From assembly GCA_040752025.1 (NCBI GenBank), contig JBFMFR010000030.1:1-64000 (forward strand): DNA of 64,000 nt, read 5' to 3'. A program made the position numbers and the translations under genes. The DNA is from JBFMFR01 sp040752025 (lineage in GTDB: Bacteria; Chloroflexota; Anaerolineae; Anaerolineales; UBA4823). This document shows positions 33,634 through 41,865 of the stretch, piece by piece (positions within the stretch are counted from its first letter, which is position 1; every line of letters begins with the position of its first letter). The notes below the pieces were generated by a model that ran no database searches, was not told the DNA's origin, and was given only the letters and a program-made list of their open reading frames with translations.

Positions 33634-35412
33634 TCAGCCGTAGATCGGGCCAAAATTTGCGCAAGCGCGAAAATCTGCTCCCTGTGGATCCAACGCCCCG
33701 AACATGCCCCAGGCGCTCGGGCGGAACAGGCTCTCCTCAGGCAGGTTATGCATCGCAACCGGGATGCGCAGGATCGAGGCCAATGAAACCAGGTCTGCAC
33801 CAATGTGTCCATAGCTGAGCGCGCCGTGGTTGGCGCCCCAATTGGCCATCACCGCATACACATCGCCGAAGGGGCCGCTGCCCGTCAGGCGTGGCACGAA
33901 CCAGTGGGTCGGCCAGGTGGGATTGGTGCGTTCATTCAGGGCCTCGTGGACTTCAGCCGGCAGGTCGATCGTCCAGCCTTCGGCGATCTGGAGCACAGGG
34001 CCCAACCCTTTGACCAGGTTCAGGCGGCTCATCGTGAAGGGCATTCCGCCTTTGGTCAGGAAACCGGATGAGAAGCCGCCGCCGCGGAAGTATTCTTCGA
34101 TAGCCGGGTGCCACTGAGTGACTTCCAGGCACCGGTTGACTTCAGCCTGGCTGATTTCCCAGAAAGGCTTCATGGCTGGCTGGCCGTCTTTCTCCTGCTG
34201 GCCAGTGGCGTCCAGCGTGGCTGCCCCGGAATTGATCAGGTGGATGAAGCCATCTTTGGCCAGACCAGTGGGCGTATATCCTGTCACGCGCCGGACTGCT
34301 TCCGGCGACCAGTAGGTGCGCACGTCGGCAAAGATCTGGGCGGTATTGGTCAGCAGGTGGCCGAAGAGCATCACGGTTCCGTTCAGGCTGTCGTTCTCCG
34401 TAGCAAAGGTGTAAGCTTCGCGCCGGCCATTCCAATCGAACGACGAATTCAGGATGGCTTCCATGAAATCGCCGTTGGGTTTATGGTCCGTCCACTGGCG
34501 CTGGCCCTGGAAACCACCCAGGATGGCGTTGTTGCCGAGGGCTTCTTCTCCATAACCAAGTTCCGCCAGGCGCGGGTTGCCAACCAGGATGTCTCGGGCA
34601 ATCATGGTCATCTTGACCACAAATTCCCAGTCCTCGTCTTTCTGCGCCCGGGTCTTCTGGCGCTCAACCGGGTTGTAATCGCGCCCTTCACGGCAGTTGG
34701 CTCTCACCCAGGCAATAGCTTTTTCGAATTCAACCGGGTCATACACCTGGCGTTCGATACGCCGCGAAAATTCGCTCATATCGCAGGTCATCACCTTCAT
34801 CCCAAGGTAGCTTTCGAAAAAGTCGTGGTCGACAATCGACCCGGCGATCCCCATCGACACGTTGCCGAAGGACAGGTAGGTCTTGCCACGCAGCATGGCC
34901 GCCGCCAGCCCGGCGCGGGCAAAACGCAGCAATTTTTCCTGGACGTCCGCAGGGATGCTGCTATCGGTGGAATCCTGCACGTCGCGGCCGTAAATACTGA
35001 AAGCCGGCAGGCCCTTCTGGTTGTGGCCTGCCAGGACGGCCGCCAGGTACACCGCGCCGGGGCGCTCGGTGCCGTTGAAACCCCACACCGCTTTCGGCAT
35101 CAGCGGATCCATATCCATGGTTTCAGAACCATAGCACCAGCAGGACGTGACGGTGATCGTCAGCCCGACCCCTTCGCGGGCAAACTTCTCGGCGCAGTGC
35201 GCAGACTCGGCCAATCCCCCAATGCAGGTGTCGGCAAGCACGCACTGCACCAGGCTGCCGTCCGGGTAGCGCAGGTTAGCGCTGAGGAACTCCGCAGTTC
35301 GTTGGGCCATGCCCATTGTCTGCGCTTCGAGCGATTCGCGCACGCCCATCCGGCGGCCATCGATAGCCGGCCGCAGGCCAATTTTGGGATACGTTTTCGT
35401 TAGGCTGTCCAT
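33634..35412 (-). CDS. fucI: L-fucose isomerase
   Basis: A 592-residue manganese-dependent ketol isomerase converting L-fucose to L-fuculose (also D-arabinose to D-ribulose in the family). Motifs: PKIGLRPAIDGRRMGVRESL, VTSCWCYGSETMDMDP, WGFNGTERPGAVYLAA and C-terminal GALSYGHIGADLVSLASILR. Length matches FucI. AAAAAGGAA lies upstream. First intact gene of the combined fucose/rhamnose operon, 32 nt after the rhaM remnant. Confidence 0.95.
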   Translation of the reverse strand: MDSLTKTYPKIGLRPAIDGRRMGVRESLEAQTMGMAQRTAEFLSANLRYPDGSLVQCVLADTCIGGLAESAHCAEKFAREGVGLTITVTSCWCYGSETMDMDPLMPKAVWGFNGTERPGAVYLAAVLAGHNQKGLPAFSIYGRDVQDSTDSSIPADVQEKLLRFARAGLAAAMLRGKTYLSFGNVSMGIAGSIVDHDFFESYLGMKVMTCDMSEFSRRIERQVYDPVEFEKAIAWVRANCREGRDYNPVERQKTRAQKDEDWEFVVKMTMIARDILVGNPRLAELGYGEEALGNNAILGGFQGQRQWTDHKPNGDFMEAILNSSFDWNGRREAYTFATENDSLNGTVMLFGHLLTNTAQIFADVRTYWSPEAVRRVTGYTPTGLAKDGFIHLINSGAATLDATGQQEKDGQPAMKPFWEISQAEVNRCLEVTQWHPAIEEYFRGGGFSSGFLTKGGMPFTMSRLNLVKGLGPVLQIAEGWTIDLPAEVHEALNERTNPTWPTHWFVPRLTGSGPFGDVYAVMANWGANHGALSYGHIGADLVSLASILRIPVAMHNLPEESLFRPSAWGMFGALDPQGADFRACANFGPIYG

Positions 35413-35444
35413 TGATCATTCCTTTTTGCACGCTTTGGGTGCAA

Positions 35445-35575
35445 TTAATCCAGGTGGAAATATTCTTCCAGCTCGACGAAGGTTTCGTCAGGGCGAGCGT
35501 TGGCATCCATTGTTGTTCTTGATATTCTTTGAGACGATCTTGCCTGACTTTGAATTGAAAGCCTACGCGTTTCAT
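35445..35575 (-). pseudogene. rhaM: Internally deleted L-rhamnose mutarotase
   Basis: The first 20 codons (MKRVGFQFKVRQDRLKEYQE) match the N-terminus of RhaM. In another reading frame, the last codons read ARPDETFVELEEYFHLD and a stop, the well-conserved RhaM C-terminus. The whole is 131 bp, against about 104 codons for RhaM, so some 60 codons are missing and the frame is shifted. The junction lies near 35515. A good AAGGAG site is kept before the ATG. Rhamnose mutarotation would be uncatalysed or done elsewhere. Confidence 0.82.
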
Positions 35576-35612
35576 CGCGCTCTCCTTGAGAGGTGCTCTG
35601 CCCCCGCGGCTT

Positions 35613-35630
35613 CTCTTCCAACAGGGAGAG
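35613..35630. repeat. Hairpin repeat, copy 3 (upstream of rhaM remnant)
   Basis: CTCTTCC and GGGAGAG (one G-T pair) flank a 4-nt loop. It belongs to the same type as 31270-31290 and lies upstream of the rhaM remnant. Confidence 0.4.
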
Positions 35631-35803
35631 GAGCCAAGAGGAATATAACGAGCTGCCGACTGAAATCATCGATGTTACCCACGTATATTATAAGCGAGTT
35701 GACTGACTGGATCTGCTGCATCGTCTCCGCCATAGGCACCCAAAATAATGTCACTTGCGATCAGCAAAACGAACAGCGAACGTTATTTCATTCCTATTGT
35801 GTT

Positions 35804-35881
35804 TTGTCGAATATTGTTGAAATCGTCAATTTCATCATATATTTTTTGTTGATTTCTGTCAACAGGTGTTGTTTTCGACAA
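35804..35881. promoter_or_regulatory. Cluster of inverted motifs, possible operators of the fuc/rha operon
   Basis: Two nested dyads: TTGTCGA (35804-35810) with TCGACAA (35875-35881), and TGTTGA (35847-35852) with TCAACA (35859-35864). Several further TTGTT/GTCAA half-sites lie between. Spacing and AT-richness fit a repressor or activator region for the operon. Confidence 0.45.
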
Positions 35882-36016
35882 ATGCTGGCGACCCGCTTTC
35901 CACAACCATCGCGCAAACAACCACCCGTTTCCTGCTTTTCCCCCAGGATGGAGAAAAAACTTGCTCGAAGTATCAGGGGATCAAGATATCAATGTGTTGA
36001 AAGGGAGATCAGGCGA

Positions 36017-36400
36017 TCACCCGCCCGTCGGCTTCAACCTGCCGGGCAAAAAGCGCGCCGACAGCTCGCGAAGCTGCTGGTAACCGATCGGCTTGAGCAG
36101 CACCAGGTTCGCCATGCCTGCCACCATTTCCGCCGTACGGTCGTCCGCCGTAGCCACGATCACGCGCGTATGGGTCAGGCGCGCGTCTGCGCGGATGTGC
36201 TTGAGCACCTCCAGGCCCTTGACGCGCGGGATATGCAGATCCAGCACCACCATGTGTGGCAGCGTATCCGACAGGCGCTCGAGGGCCGTTTGCCCGTCGT
36301 AGATCACCTCGGTCTGGTAACCAGCGTCCGACAGCGCCTCGGAAAATGCCAGGGCCAGGTTCTTATCATCTTCAACAATCAGCGCCAGTGATTTTTCCAT
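36017..36400 (-). CDS. Single-domain response regulator (CheY-like receiver)
   Basis: A 127-residue receiver domain without output domain. It has the acidic pair in LIVEDDKN (about 10-12), the phospho-acceptor Asp54 in MVVLDLHIP, Thr in VATADD and the conserved Lys in LLKPIG. It would act as a phospho-relay or protein-interaction switch. I chose the ATG at 36400; the longer upstream extension is low-complexity and basic. Divergent from the diterpene locus that contains a histidine kinase, a plausible partner. Confidence 0.88.
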   Translation of the reverse strand: MEKSLALIVEDDKNLALAFSEALSDAGYQTEVIYDGQTALERLSDTLPHMVVLDLHIPRVKGLEVLKHIRADARLTHTRVIVATADDRTAEMVAGMANLVLLKPIGYQQLRELSARFLPGRLKPTGG

Positions 36401-36542
36401 GAGCTTCGATCCCGTTTTTTTCTTATATGAAATTTCGGTCAGGTCCGGTCTAATTATAGTCGAGAATCGTAAACGGATGATACAATAATGTTTCAATCTA
36501 TCCACTCATTCGACGGCAGTTATCAATCCTTACCAACGTTCG

Positions 36543-37874
36543 ATGGAAAAACCCGCAGAACCGCAGCAAACATCGACAGGCGTCTATATCTTATACGGAG
36601 CGGGGATGTTGGGCAGTGCAGCGATTGGATTCGTCTCCAGTAGCTGGTTGCTGTACTATTATTTACCTCCGGGAGCAGCCGGGCGCGTGCCAGCCGCGTT
36701 TTTTGGGGCCGCCACGCTGGTCAGTTACCTAGCCAGCGCCGTGCTGATCCCGCTGATCGGCTACCTGTCCGACGCCCTTCGAAGCCCGTGGGGGCGCAGG
36801 CTGCCCTTCATGTCCGCTGCTGCGCTGCCCGTGGCCGTTCTCTTCGTTTTGCTCTGGACGCCCCCGCTCACAAATCAGTCGCTCTGGAATCTGGTTTACC
36901 TGACGGTGATGCTGGTGTTGTTCAAGATCGCCTCAGGTTTCTACCAGATTCCCTACCAGGCGCTTTTACCCGAATTGGCCCTCAGCGACCACGCCCGCGT
37001 GCGCCTGTCTGCCTGGCAATCCGGGTTCTTGCTGACCGGCTTTATGCTGGGCGGGCTGGCGGGGCCGGTAATCGAAAAATTCGGCTACCAGGGCAATGCC
37101 CTCATCTATGCTGGCGCCGCCCTGGTGAGCCTGAGCTTGCCCCTGCTGGTTGCTCGCAGAGGCCAACAGGCAGTACCTCCATCGATGCAACCGGGCGACT
37201 TCTGGCGCAGCATGCAAACCACCCTGCGCAACCAGGCTTTCCTGGTTTTCGCGGTATGTTGGGCGCTGTACCTGATGACCTCCTTCGCCGTCCAATCCAG
37301 CGCGCCCTTCCTCACCACGGAAGTCTGCCTGCTCTCCCCATCCGACACCGTCTTTTTTTACATCCCTGCCATCCTGACCTCCCTGGGTTCCTACCCGCTG
37401 GTGACCTGGCTCTCCGACCGTTTCGGCAAGTGGCGCGTCTTCGCCAGCTCGCTGCTCGTTTCAGCGCTGGTCTTCCCCGGAACGATGCTGATCGGCCCCT
37501 GGCTGCCGCTTGCTTTGAAAGCCCAGTGCACCACTTGGGCCATACTTCAGGCCTTTTCAGTCTCAGGCGCGACCGTGTTAGGCGCAACTTTCGTGGCTGA
37601 GATCGCCGATTACCAGGCCAGCACGACCGGCCAGCACAACGCTGGCATTTACTATGCGCTGATGAAGCTTCTCGACCAGGTTCTCTCCGGAGTGGCCTCG
37701 GCCTTGCTGCCCTTGCTGTTCTTGCTAGGGCGCAGCCGTTCCGCGCCGCAAGGCCCCCTGGGCGTCAGGCTGACGGGCGTCGCAGCCGGCATACTGGTGG
37801 CAGCGGCTTTTCTCGTCTTTCTGCGCTACCCCCTGCGCCCTGGCGCACCTGTCGCCAGCCAGCAATCATCCTGA
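36543..37874 (+). CDS. MFS transporter (glycoside/GPH-like)
   Basis: A 443-residue protein with about twelve helices. SDALRSPWGRRLPFMSAAAL after helix 2 and YQIPYQALLPELA after helix 4 are typical of the GPH (melibiose carrier-like) family. YPLVTWLSDRFGKWRVF is the matching second-half loop. The family moves glycosides, but members also serve as exporters. It is the first gene of a plus-strand run that includes the diterpene cyclase, 51 nt away, so export of a terpenoid or import of a sugar are both possible. Confidence 0.82.
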   Translation: MEKPAEPQQTSTGVYILYGAGMLGSAAIGFVSSSWLLYYYLPPGAAGRVPAAFFGAATLVSYLASAVLIPLIGYLSDALRSPWGRRLPFMSAAALPVAVLFVLLWTPPLTNQSLWNLVYLTVMLVLFKIASGFYQIPYQALLPELALSDHARVRLSAWQSGFLLTGFMLGGLAGPVIEKFGYQGNALIYAGAALVSLSLPLLVARRGQQAVPPSMQPGDFWRSMQTTLRNQAFLVFAVCWALYLMTSFAVQSSAPFLTTEVCLLSPSDTVFFYIPAILTSLGSYPLVTWLSDRFGKWRVFASSLLVSALVFPGTMLIGPWLPLALKAQCTTWAILQAFSVSGATVLGATFVAEIADYQASTTGQHNAGIYYALMKLLDQVLSGVASALLPLLFLLGRSRSAPQGPLGVRLTGVAAGILVAAAFLVFLRYPLRPGAPVASQQSS

Positions 37875-37925
37875 TGTAGAAGAAACTTTCACAACCACAC
37901 CCAACACAGAGCAAAGGAAAGTGAA

Positions 37926-39497
37926 ATGGATTTGCAGCGAGAGATTCACGCATTGTTAGAACAGACCAGTTCAGGCCGCATGACCAGCGCGGCCTACGAC
38001 ACGGCCTGGATCGCTCGCCTGACGGCTCTGGGGGAACCGATGGGCGAGCGCGCCCTGGAATGGCTCAGGGAGAACCAGTTGCCCAATGGGAGTTGGGGCA
38101 CCAGGGAGCCCTGTTACTATCATGACCGCCTGGTGTGTACGCTATCCGCCCTGACCGCCCTGTCCATAAACGGAGACGAGCGTGATCGCGATCGTCTGCG
38201 GCGCGCCCTGGCTGGCTTCGACACAGCCTTGCGAGGCCTGATCGCGGACCCGGTCGGCGCCACCATCGGGTTCGAGATGATTGCTCCGACTTTGATGGCC
38301 GAGGCCAAAGCCATCGGCATGATCCGCAGATACGAAAACGGCGTTCTAAATGAAGCCATCAGCCACTACGACGCGGCCTTGAAAACGCCCCTCGTACAAG
38401 GAGACCTGCGCCGCCGCCATGGGAACGATTACCTGGACCAGTTGTCTTACCAGCGCCTGGCCAAGCTGAGGGCCCTGCCAGAAGGCAAGATCAACCGCTA
38501 CGTGACTGTCGCCTTTTCAGCCGAGATGGCTGGCCTGGAGGGCATCAATCTGTTCGACATCGCCCACCTGCAAGAAAAGAACGGTTCGGTTGGGCATAGC
38601 CCATCGGCCAGCGCCTATTTCGCCCTGAGTGTGCGACCCGGCGACCCGGCCGCCCTGGCTTACCTTCGCCAGCTTGTTGATCCTGAGGATGGTAGTGTGC
38701 CCTTTGCCGCCCCATTCGACATCTTCGAGCGCACCTGGGTGCTCTGGAACCTGCTGCTGGCCAGCCCTCTGGATGAAGCCGTGACGGCTTTGCTCCAGCC
38801 GCACCTGGATTTCATCCAGGCTGCCTGGAGGCCCGGGCTAGGGGTTGGCTTTTCGATCGAGTACACCCCTGTAGATGGTGACGATACCAGCGTGGCCTTT
38901 GAAGTATTGCTGCGCTGCGGCCGTTCGGTCGATGTAGAAGCGTTGCACCACTATGAGATGAAAGACCGCTTCCGCTGTTACGAACTGGAAGCCAATCCTT
39001 CCATCAGCGTCAACTGTCACATGCTGTCGGCGCTGTTCCAGGCCGGGTACGCCATTGACCATCCCAGCGTGCAGAAAATCCGGGCCTTCTTGAAACGAAC
39101 CCGCCTGCTGGGAATGTACTGGTTCGATAAATGGCACATCTCCCCGTATTACCCCACCGGCCACGCCGTTATCGCTATGGCCGATTACGAGGATAACCTG
39201 GCCCTCAAAGCCGTTGATTGGATCCTGGAAACGCAAAACCACGACGGCTCGTGGGGTTATTATGGGCCCACTGCCGAGGAGACCGCCTACTGTATCCAGG
39301 CATTGATCTACTGGCAACGCAATCACGGCAAGCTGCCTGTGAACGTCTTACCGCGCGGCCTGGCCTGGTTGGCAGATCACAGCGAGCCGCCTTACCCGCC
39401 TCTGTGGATCGGCAAATGCCTGTATAGCCCCACGCTGGTCACCCGTTCCGCTATCCTGAGCGCCCTGCTGCTCGGAGAACAGGAGGAAATCTTATGA
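37926..39497 (+). CDS. Class II diterpene cyclase (Rv3377c / kolavenyl-diphosphate synthase type)
   Basis: A 523-residue cyclase expected to protonate and cyclise geranylgeranyl diphosphate to a bicyclic diterpenyl diphosphate. SAAYDTAWIARL (about 20-31), NQLPNGSWG, YYHDRLVCTLSAL, GFEMIAPTLMAEA, NGSVGHSPSASAYFAL, DKWHISPYYPTGHA and AEETAYCIQAL are class II features. The DXDD acid is D317-G-D319-D320 (followed by TS). From memory the whole length parallels M. tuberculosis Rv3377c. There is no class I DDxxD domain. It overlaps the histidine kinase by ATGA. The exact product is not predictable. Confidence 0.88.
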   Translation: MDLQREIHALLEQTSSGRMTSAAYDTAWIARLTALGEPMGERALEWLRENQLPNGSWGTREPCYYHDRLVCTLSALTALSINGDERDRDRLRRALAGFDTALRGLIADPVGATIGFEMIAPTLMAEAKAIGMIRRYENGVLNEAISHYDAALKTPLVQGDLRRRHGNDYLDQLSYQRLAKLRALPEGKINRYVTVAFSAEMAGLEGINLFDIAHLQEKNGSVGHSPSASAYFALSVRPGDPAALAYLRQLVDPEDGSVPFAAPFDIFERTWVLWNLLLASPLDEAVTALLQPHLDFIQAAWRPGLGVGFSIEYTPVDGDDTSVAFEVLLRCGRSVDVEALHHYEMKDRFRCYELEANPSISVNCHMLSALFQAGYAIDHPSVQKIRAFLKRTRLLGMYWFDKWHISPYYPTGHAVIAMADYEDNLALKAVDWILETQNHDGSWGYYGPTAEETAYCIQALIYWQRNHGKLPVNVLPRGLAWLADHSEPPYPPLWIGKCLYSPTLVTRSAILSALLLGEQEEIL

Positions 39498-40933
39498 CGA
39501 GATCGCTGGACATTTTGCGAAAGTTCACCGACGTACCCTCGACAGACCCGGATGACCGGCGGCGAGCCCGTTTGCTCAATATTTCGTTGCTGGGCTTCCA
39601 GTTCGTCGGCGTTGCAGCCATCCTATTGATCGGATTCATCGCTCTGCTGCAGATCAGCAACTGGCAGAATATGCTGCCCACCCTGTGGAGCGCGCTGGCC
39701 GTGCTGCTGCTGTTTACTTTTATCATGTGGCTCAACCGGCGCGGCCGGGTGCTCCTGGCCAGCACGCTCTTCTTGCTAATTCTGACCCTGGGGATTGTTT
39801 TTGCCAACCTGCAGGCTCTGCAATCAGGGGGTACGCTATTCTACTTTGTGATCCCAGTCGTTATGGCCTCCGTTCTGCTGCGTCCCTATGCCAGCTTCAT
39901 TGCCGCCGGTTTCATCAGTCTGTTGCTGGTGATCATCGCTATCAGCCAGCAATATACCCCCGCTTTCCTGATCGGCACGGTCGGCATGTTTGCCATCGCC
40001 TTCGTTTCCTGGCTCTCGGCGCGCAGCCTGGAGAACGCCTTGCAAGAACTGCGTGTCATCAACCAGGAATTGGACCAGCGCGTGGCGCAGCGCACGCACG
40101 AACTGGCCCAGGCTAACCAGGCCCTGGAAACGCAGGCGCGCCAGTTGGCCAGGACCAACATAACCCTGGAAAAACAGACCTTCGAGCTGGCTGAAGCCAA
40201 CCAACGTTTGCAAAGCCTGGACCAGCTCAAGTCCAAGTTCGTCTCGGATGTTTCGCATGAACTGCGCACACCTATCAGCAACCTCAAAATCTACGTCGAA
40301 ATGCTTCGTTTCGGGAAAAGGGAAAAACTGGAACAATTCCTGGGGGTTTTGCAAGAGGAGATCGAACGCCTTGCACAACTGATCGAAGACATCCTGGATC
40401 TATCCCGCATGGAATTGGGCACAACTAAAACTGAGTTCGCCTGGGTAGCTTTGAACCGCGTGGTCGAACAGGTGGTGCTGGCCAACCAGTTGCGCGCCGA
40501 AGCCAAGGGGTTGGAAATCGCCTTTGAACCAGCGCAGGGTCTGCCCAGCGTTTGGGTAGACGCCAAGCAGATCAACCAGGTGACCAATAACCTGGTTGGC
40601 AATGCAGTTAATTACACCCTGCAGGGTCGCGTCCTGGTCAGTACGCACTTTGACCCGCAGGAACAGCACATCCGCCTGCAGGTCAAAGACACCGGCATCG
40701 GCATCGACCCTTTAGACATCCCCCATGTTTTCGAGCGTTTCTATCGCGGCATGCAAGCCAGCCAATCGAGCATCCGTGGCACCGGCCTGGGCCTGTCGAT
40801 CACCAAAGAAATCGTTGAACGGCACAAGGGGCGCATCGAAGTGCAAAGCCAGGTGGGCTCGGGCACCACTTTCATCGTGTATTTGCCCACCGGCACAGGC
40901 TCTCCAGACCAGCCAGCCAATCCAGAGGGCTAA
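39494..40933 (+). CDS. Membrane sensor histidine kinase
   Basis: A 479-residue sensor. The first 190 residues hold about six membrane helices without a recognisable periplasmic domain. A coiled coil follows (about 190-240), then HisKA with FVSDVSHELRTPISNL (phospho-His 255), the N box NNLVGNAVNYT and the ATP-lid motifs DTGIGIDP and GTGLGLSI. It starts inside the last codons of the cyclase gene (ATGA), so expression is coupled to terpene synthesis. The single-domain regulator at 36017-36400 is a candidate partner. Confidence 0.9.
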   Translation: MTRSLDILRKFTDVPSTDPDDRRRARLLNISLLGFQFVGVAAILLIGFIALLQISNWQNMLPTLWSALAVLLLFTFIMWLNRRGRVLLASTLFLLILTLGIVFANLQALQSGGTLFYFVIPVVMASVLLRPYASFIAAGFISLLLVIIAISQQYTPAFLIGTVGMFAIAFVSWLSARSLENALQELRVINQELDQRVAQRTHELAQANQALETQARQLARTNITLEKQTFELAEANQRLQSLDQLKSKFVSDVSHELRTPISNLKIYVEMLRFGKREKLEQFLGVLQEEIERLAQLIEDILDLSRMELGTTKTEFAWVALNRVVEQVVLANQLRAEAKGLEIAFEPAQGLPSVWVDAKQINQVTNNLVGNAVNYTLQGRVLVSTHFDPQEQHIRLQVKDTGIGIDPLDIPHVFERFYRGMQASQSSIRGTGLGLSITKEIVERHKGRIEVQSQVGSGTTFIVYLPTGTGSPDQPANPEG

Positions 40934-40944
40934 GGAGGTCTACT

Positions 40945-41817
40945 ATGACGGATCAAACCTTCCCAAGCCTGGAAGAATTCTTGCAGGGCCCGATCGAAAA
41001 CGTGCGCCAGGTTGCCCCCACTACTTTCATCTACGCCGCCTCGGGCACCCGCCGCGCTGCTGCCCTGGCCGGTGTACCCACCCAGGGCGATGAATATCCA
41101 CACTGGTCGCGAGGCGAGTTGTTCCGCTGCGTCGCCTTGCTCTTCGATCACGGTGTGCGCCACCTGTGCATGCCCATGCTCGGCCCGAGCCAGTTCAGCG
41201 AAGTCACCGGCGACTATCAGCAGTATTTATGGGACTGGTTCGAACGAGGCATCGCCGGCCCCGAAGCCCTGGAAACATACCAGCGCCTCGGCTGGCGGGT
41301 GCGTATCGCCTTCAGCCAGTTCATCCCCCGCTTGCGCGAGGCTGGCGAGCGCCTGCGCCAGGCCACCTCTCAGCCAGGCGAGCACACCCTGTGGTGTTTC
41401 GCTGTGCCCGAATATCACCTGCCCTTGCAGTGGATGTTGGAGGCCGCCCTGCAGGCCCAGGCGCGCACGCCCGAAGAAGCCGTCCAGGCTTTGTATGGCG
41501 AAGTCATCCCTTCCGCTGGCGTATATCTCAGCACGGGCAAACCCCTGCTCTCTACCTTGCAAATCCCCCCACTGCTGATGCGCGGCATCCTGCAAGGTTA
41601 TTGGAACCAGCGGCCCGGTTACAGTCTGGACGAGCCGCAACTGCGTATGCTGCTGTACGATTATGGCTACCTGCGGCGCACCTGGCAGCAGGACAAGCGC
41701 GGGCGCGCCGAACAGGCCCTGGCCTACCGCAAGACCTGGGAGCAGGCCCCCATCCTGGGCGTCGGGATGCGCCTGGGGCCCTTCTGGTATCCGGCGCCCA
41801 TCGCCGCCCCGGAATAA
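40945..41817 (+). CDS. Rv3378c-like diterpene synthase (tuberculosinol/kolavelool synthase type)
   Basis: A 290-residue protein. SGTRRAAALAG (33-43), LLFDHGVRHLCMPML, LYGEVIPSAGVYLSTGKPLL, LRMLLYDYGYLRR and ILGVGMRLGPFWYP parallel, in the same order, the M. tuberculosis tuberculosinol synthase Rv3378c, a cis-prenyltransferase-fold enzyme that turns a bicyclic diterpenyl diphosphate into an alcohol. Rv3378c has DGTRR with a critical Asp34; here the position is Ser33. It lies 11 nt after the kinase gene, and the partner cyclase is just upstream, as in mycobacteria and Herpetosiphon. Confidence 0.82.
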   Translation: MTDQTFPSLEEFLQGPIENVRQVAPTTFIYAASGTRRAAALAGVPTQGDEYPHWSRGELFRCVALLFDHGVRHLCMPMLGPSQFSEVTGDYQQYLWDWFERGIAGPEALETYQRLGWRVRIAFSQFIPRLREAGERLRQATSQPGEHTLWCFAVPEYHLPLQWMLEAALQAQARTPEEAVQALYGEVIPSAGVYLSTGKPLLSTLQIPPLLMRGILQGYWNQRPGYSLDEPQLRMLLYDYGYLRRTWQQDKRGRAEQALAYRKTWEQAPILGVGMRLGPFWYPAPIAAPE

Positions 41818-41865
41818 GACCCTCTTTCGAAGTAAGCCTTTTATTGCAATCATCACTTACGAAAT

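Larger units (their letters stand above)
35576..36016. other. Promoter-bearing intergenic region of the fuc/rha operon
   Basis: About 440 nt without a gene. The part near the operon has the third hairpin repeat (35613-35630). The centre (35757-35890) is AT-rich and holds several inverted motifs that look like operators. No sugar-responsive regulator (RhaS, RhaR, DeoR or LacI type) is encoded next to it. The part near 35881-36016 shows nothing distinctive. Confidence 0.5.

Noticed and set aside
33603..33812. Extended rhaB N-terminus (70 codons)
   Set aside because: It overlaps the fucI coding end and lacks similarity; ATG 33602 has a proper ribosome binding site and begins the ATPase fold.
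34108..35403. Long open frame (431 codons) on the plus strand
   Set aside because: It is entirely antisense to fucI, whose family motifs are complete; long antisense frames are common in GC-rich genes.
35309..36391. Plus-strand open frame of 360 codons
   Set aside because: It runs antisense to the start of fucI, across an AT-rich promoter region and antisense to the response regulator; no domain is seen.
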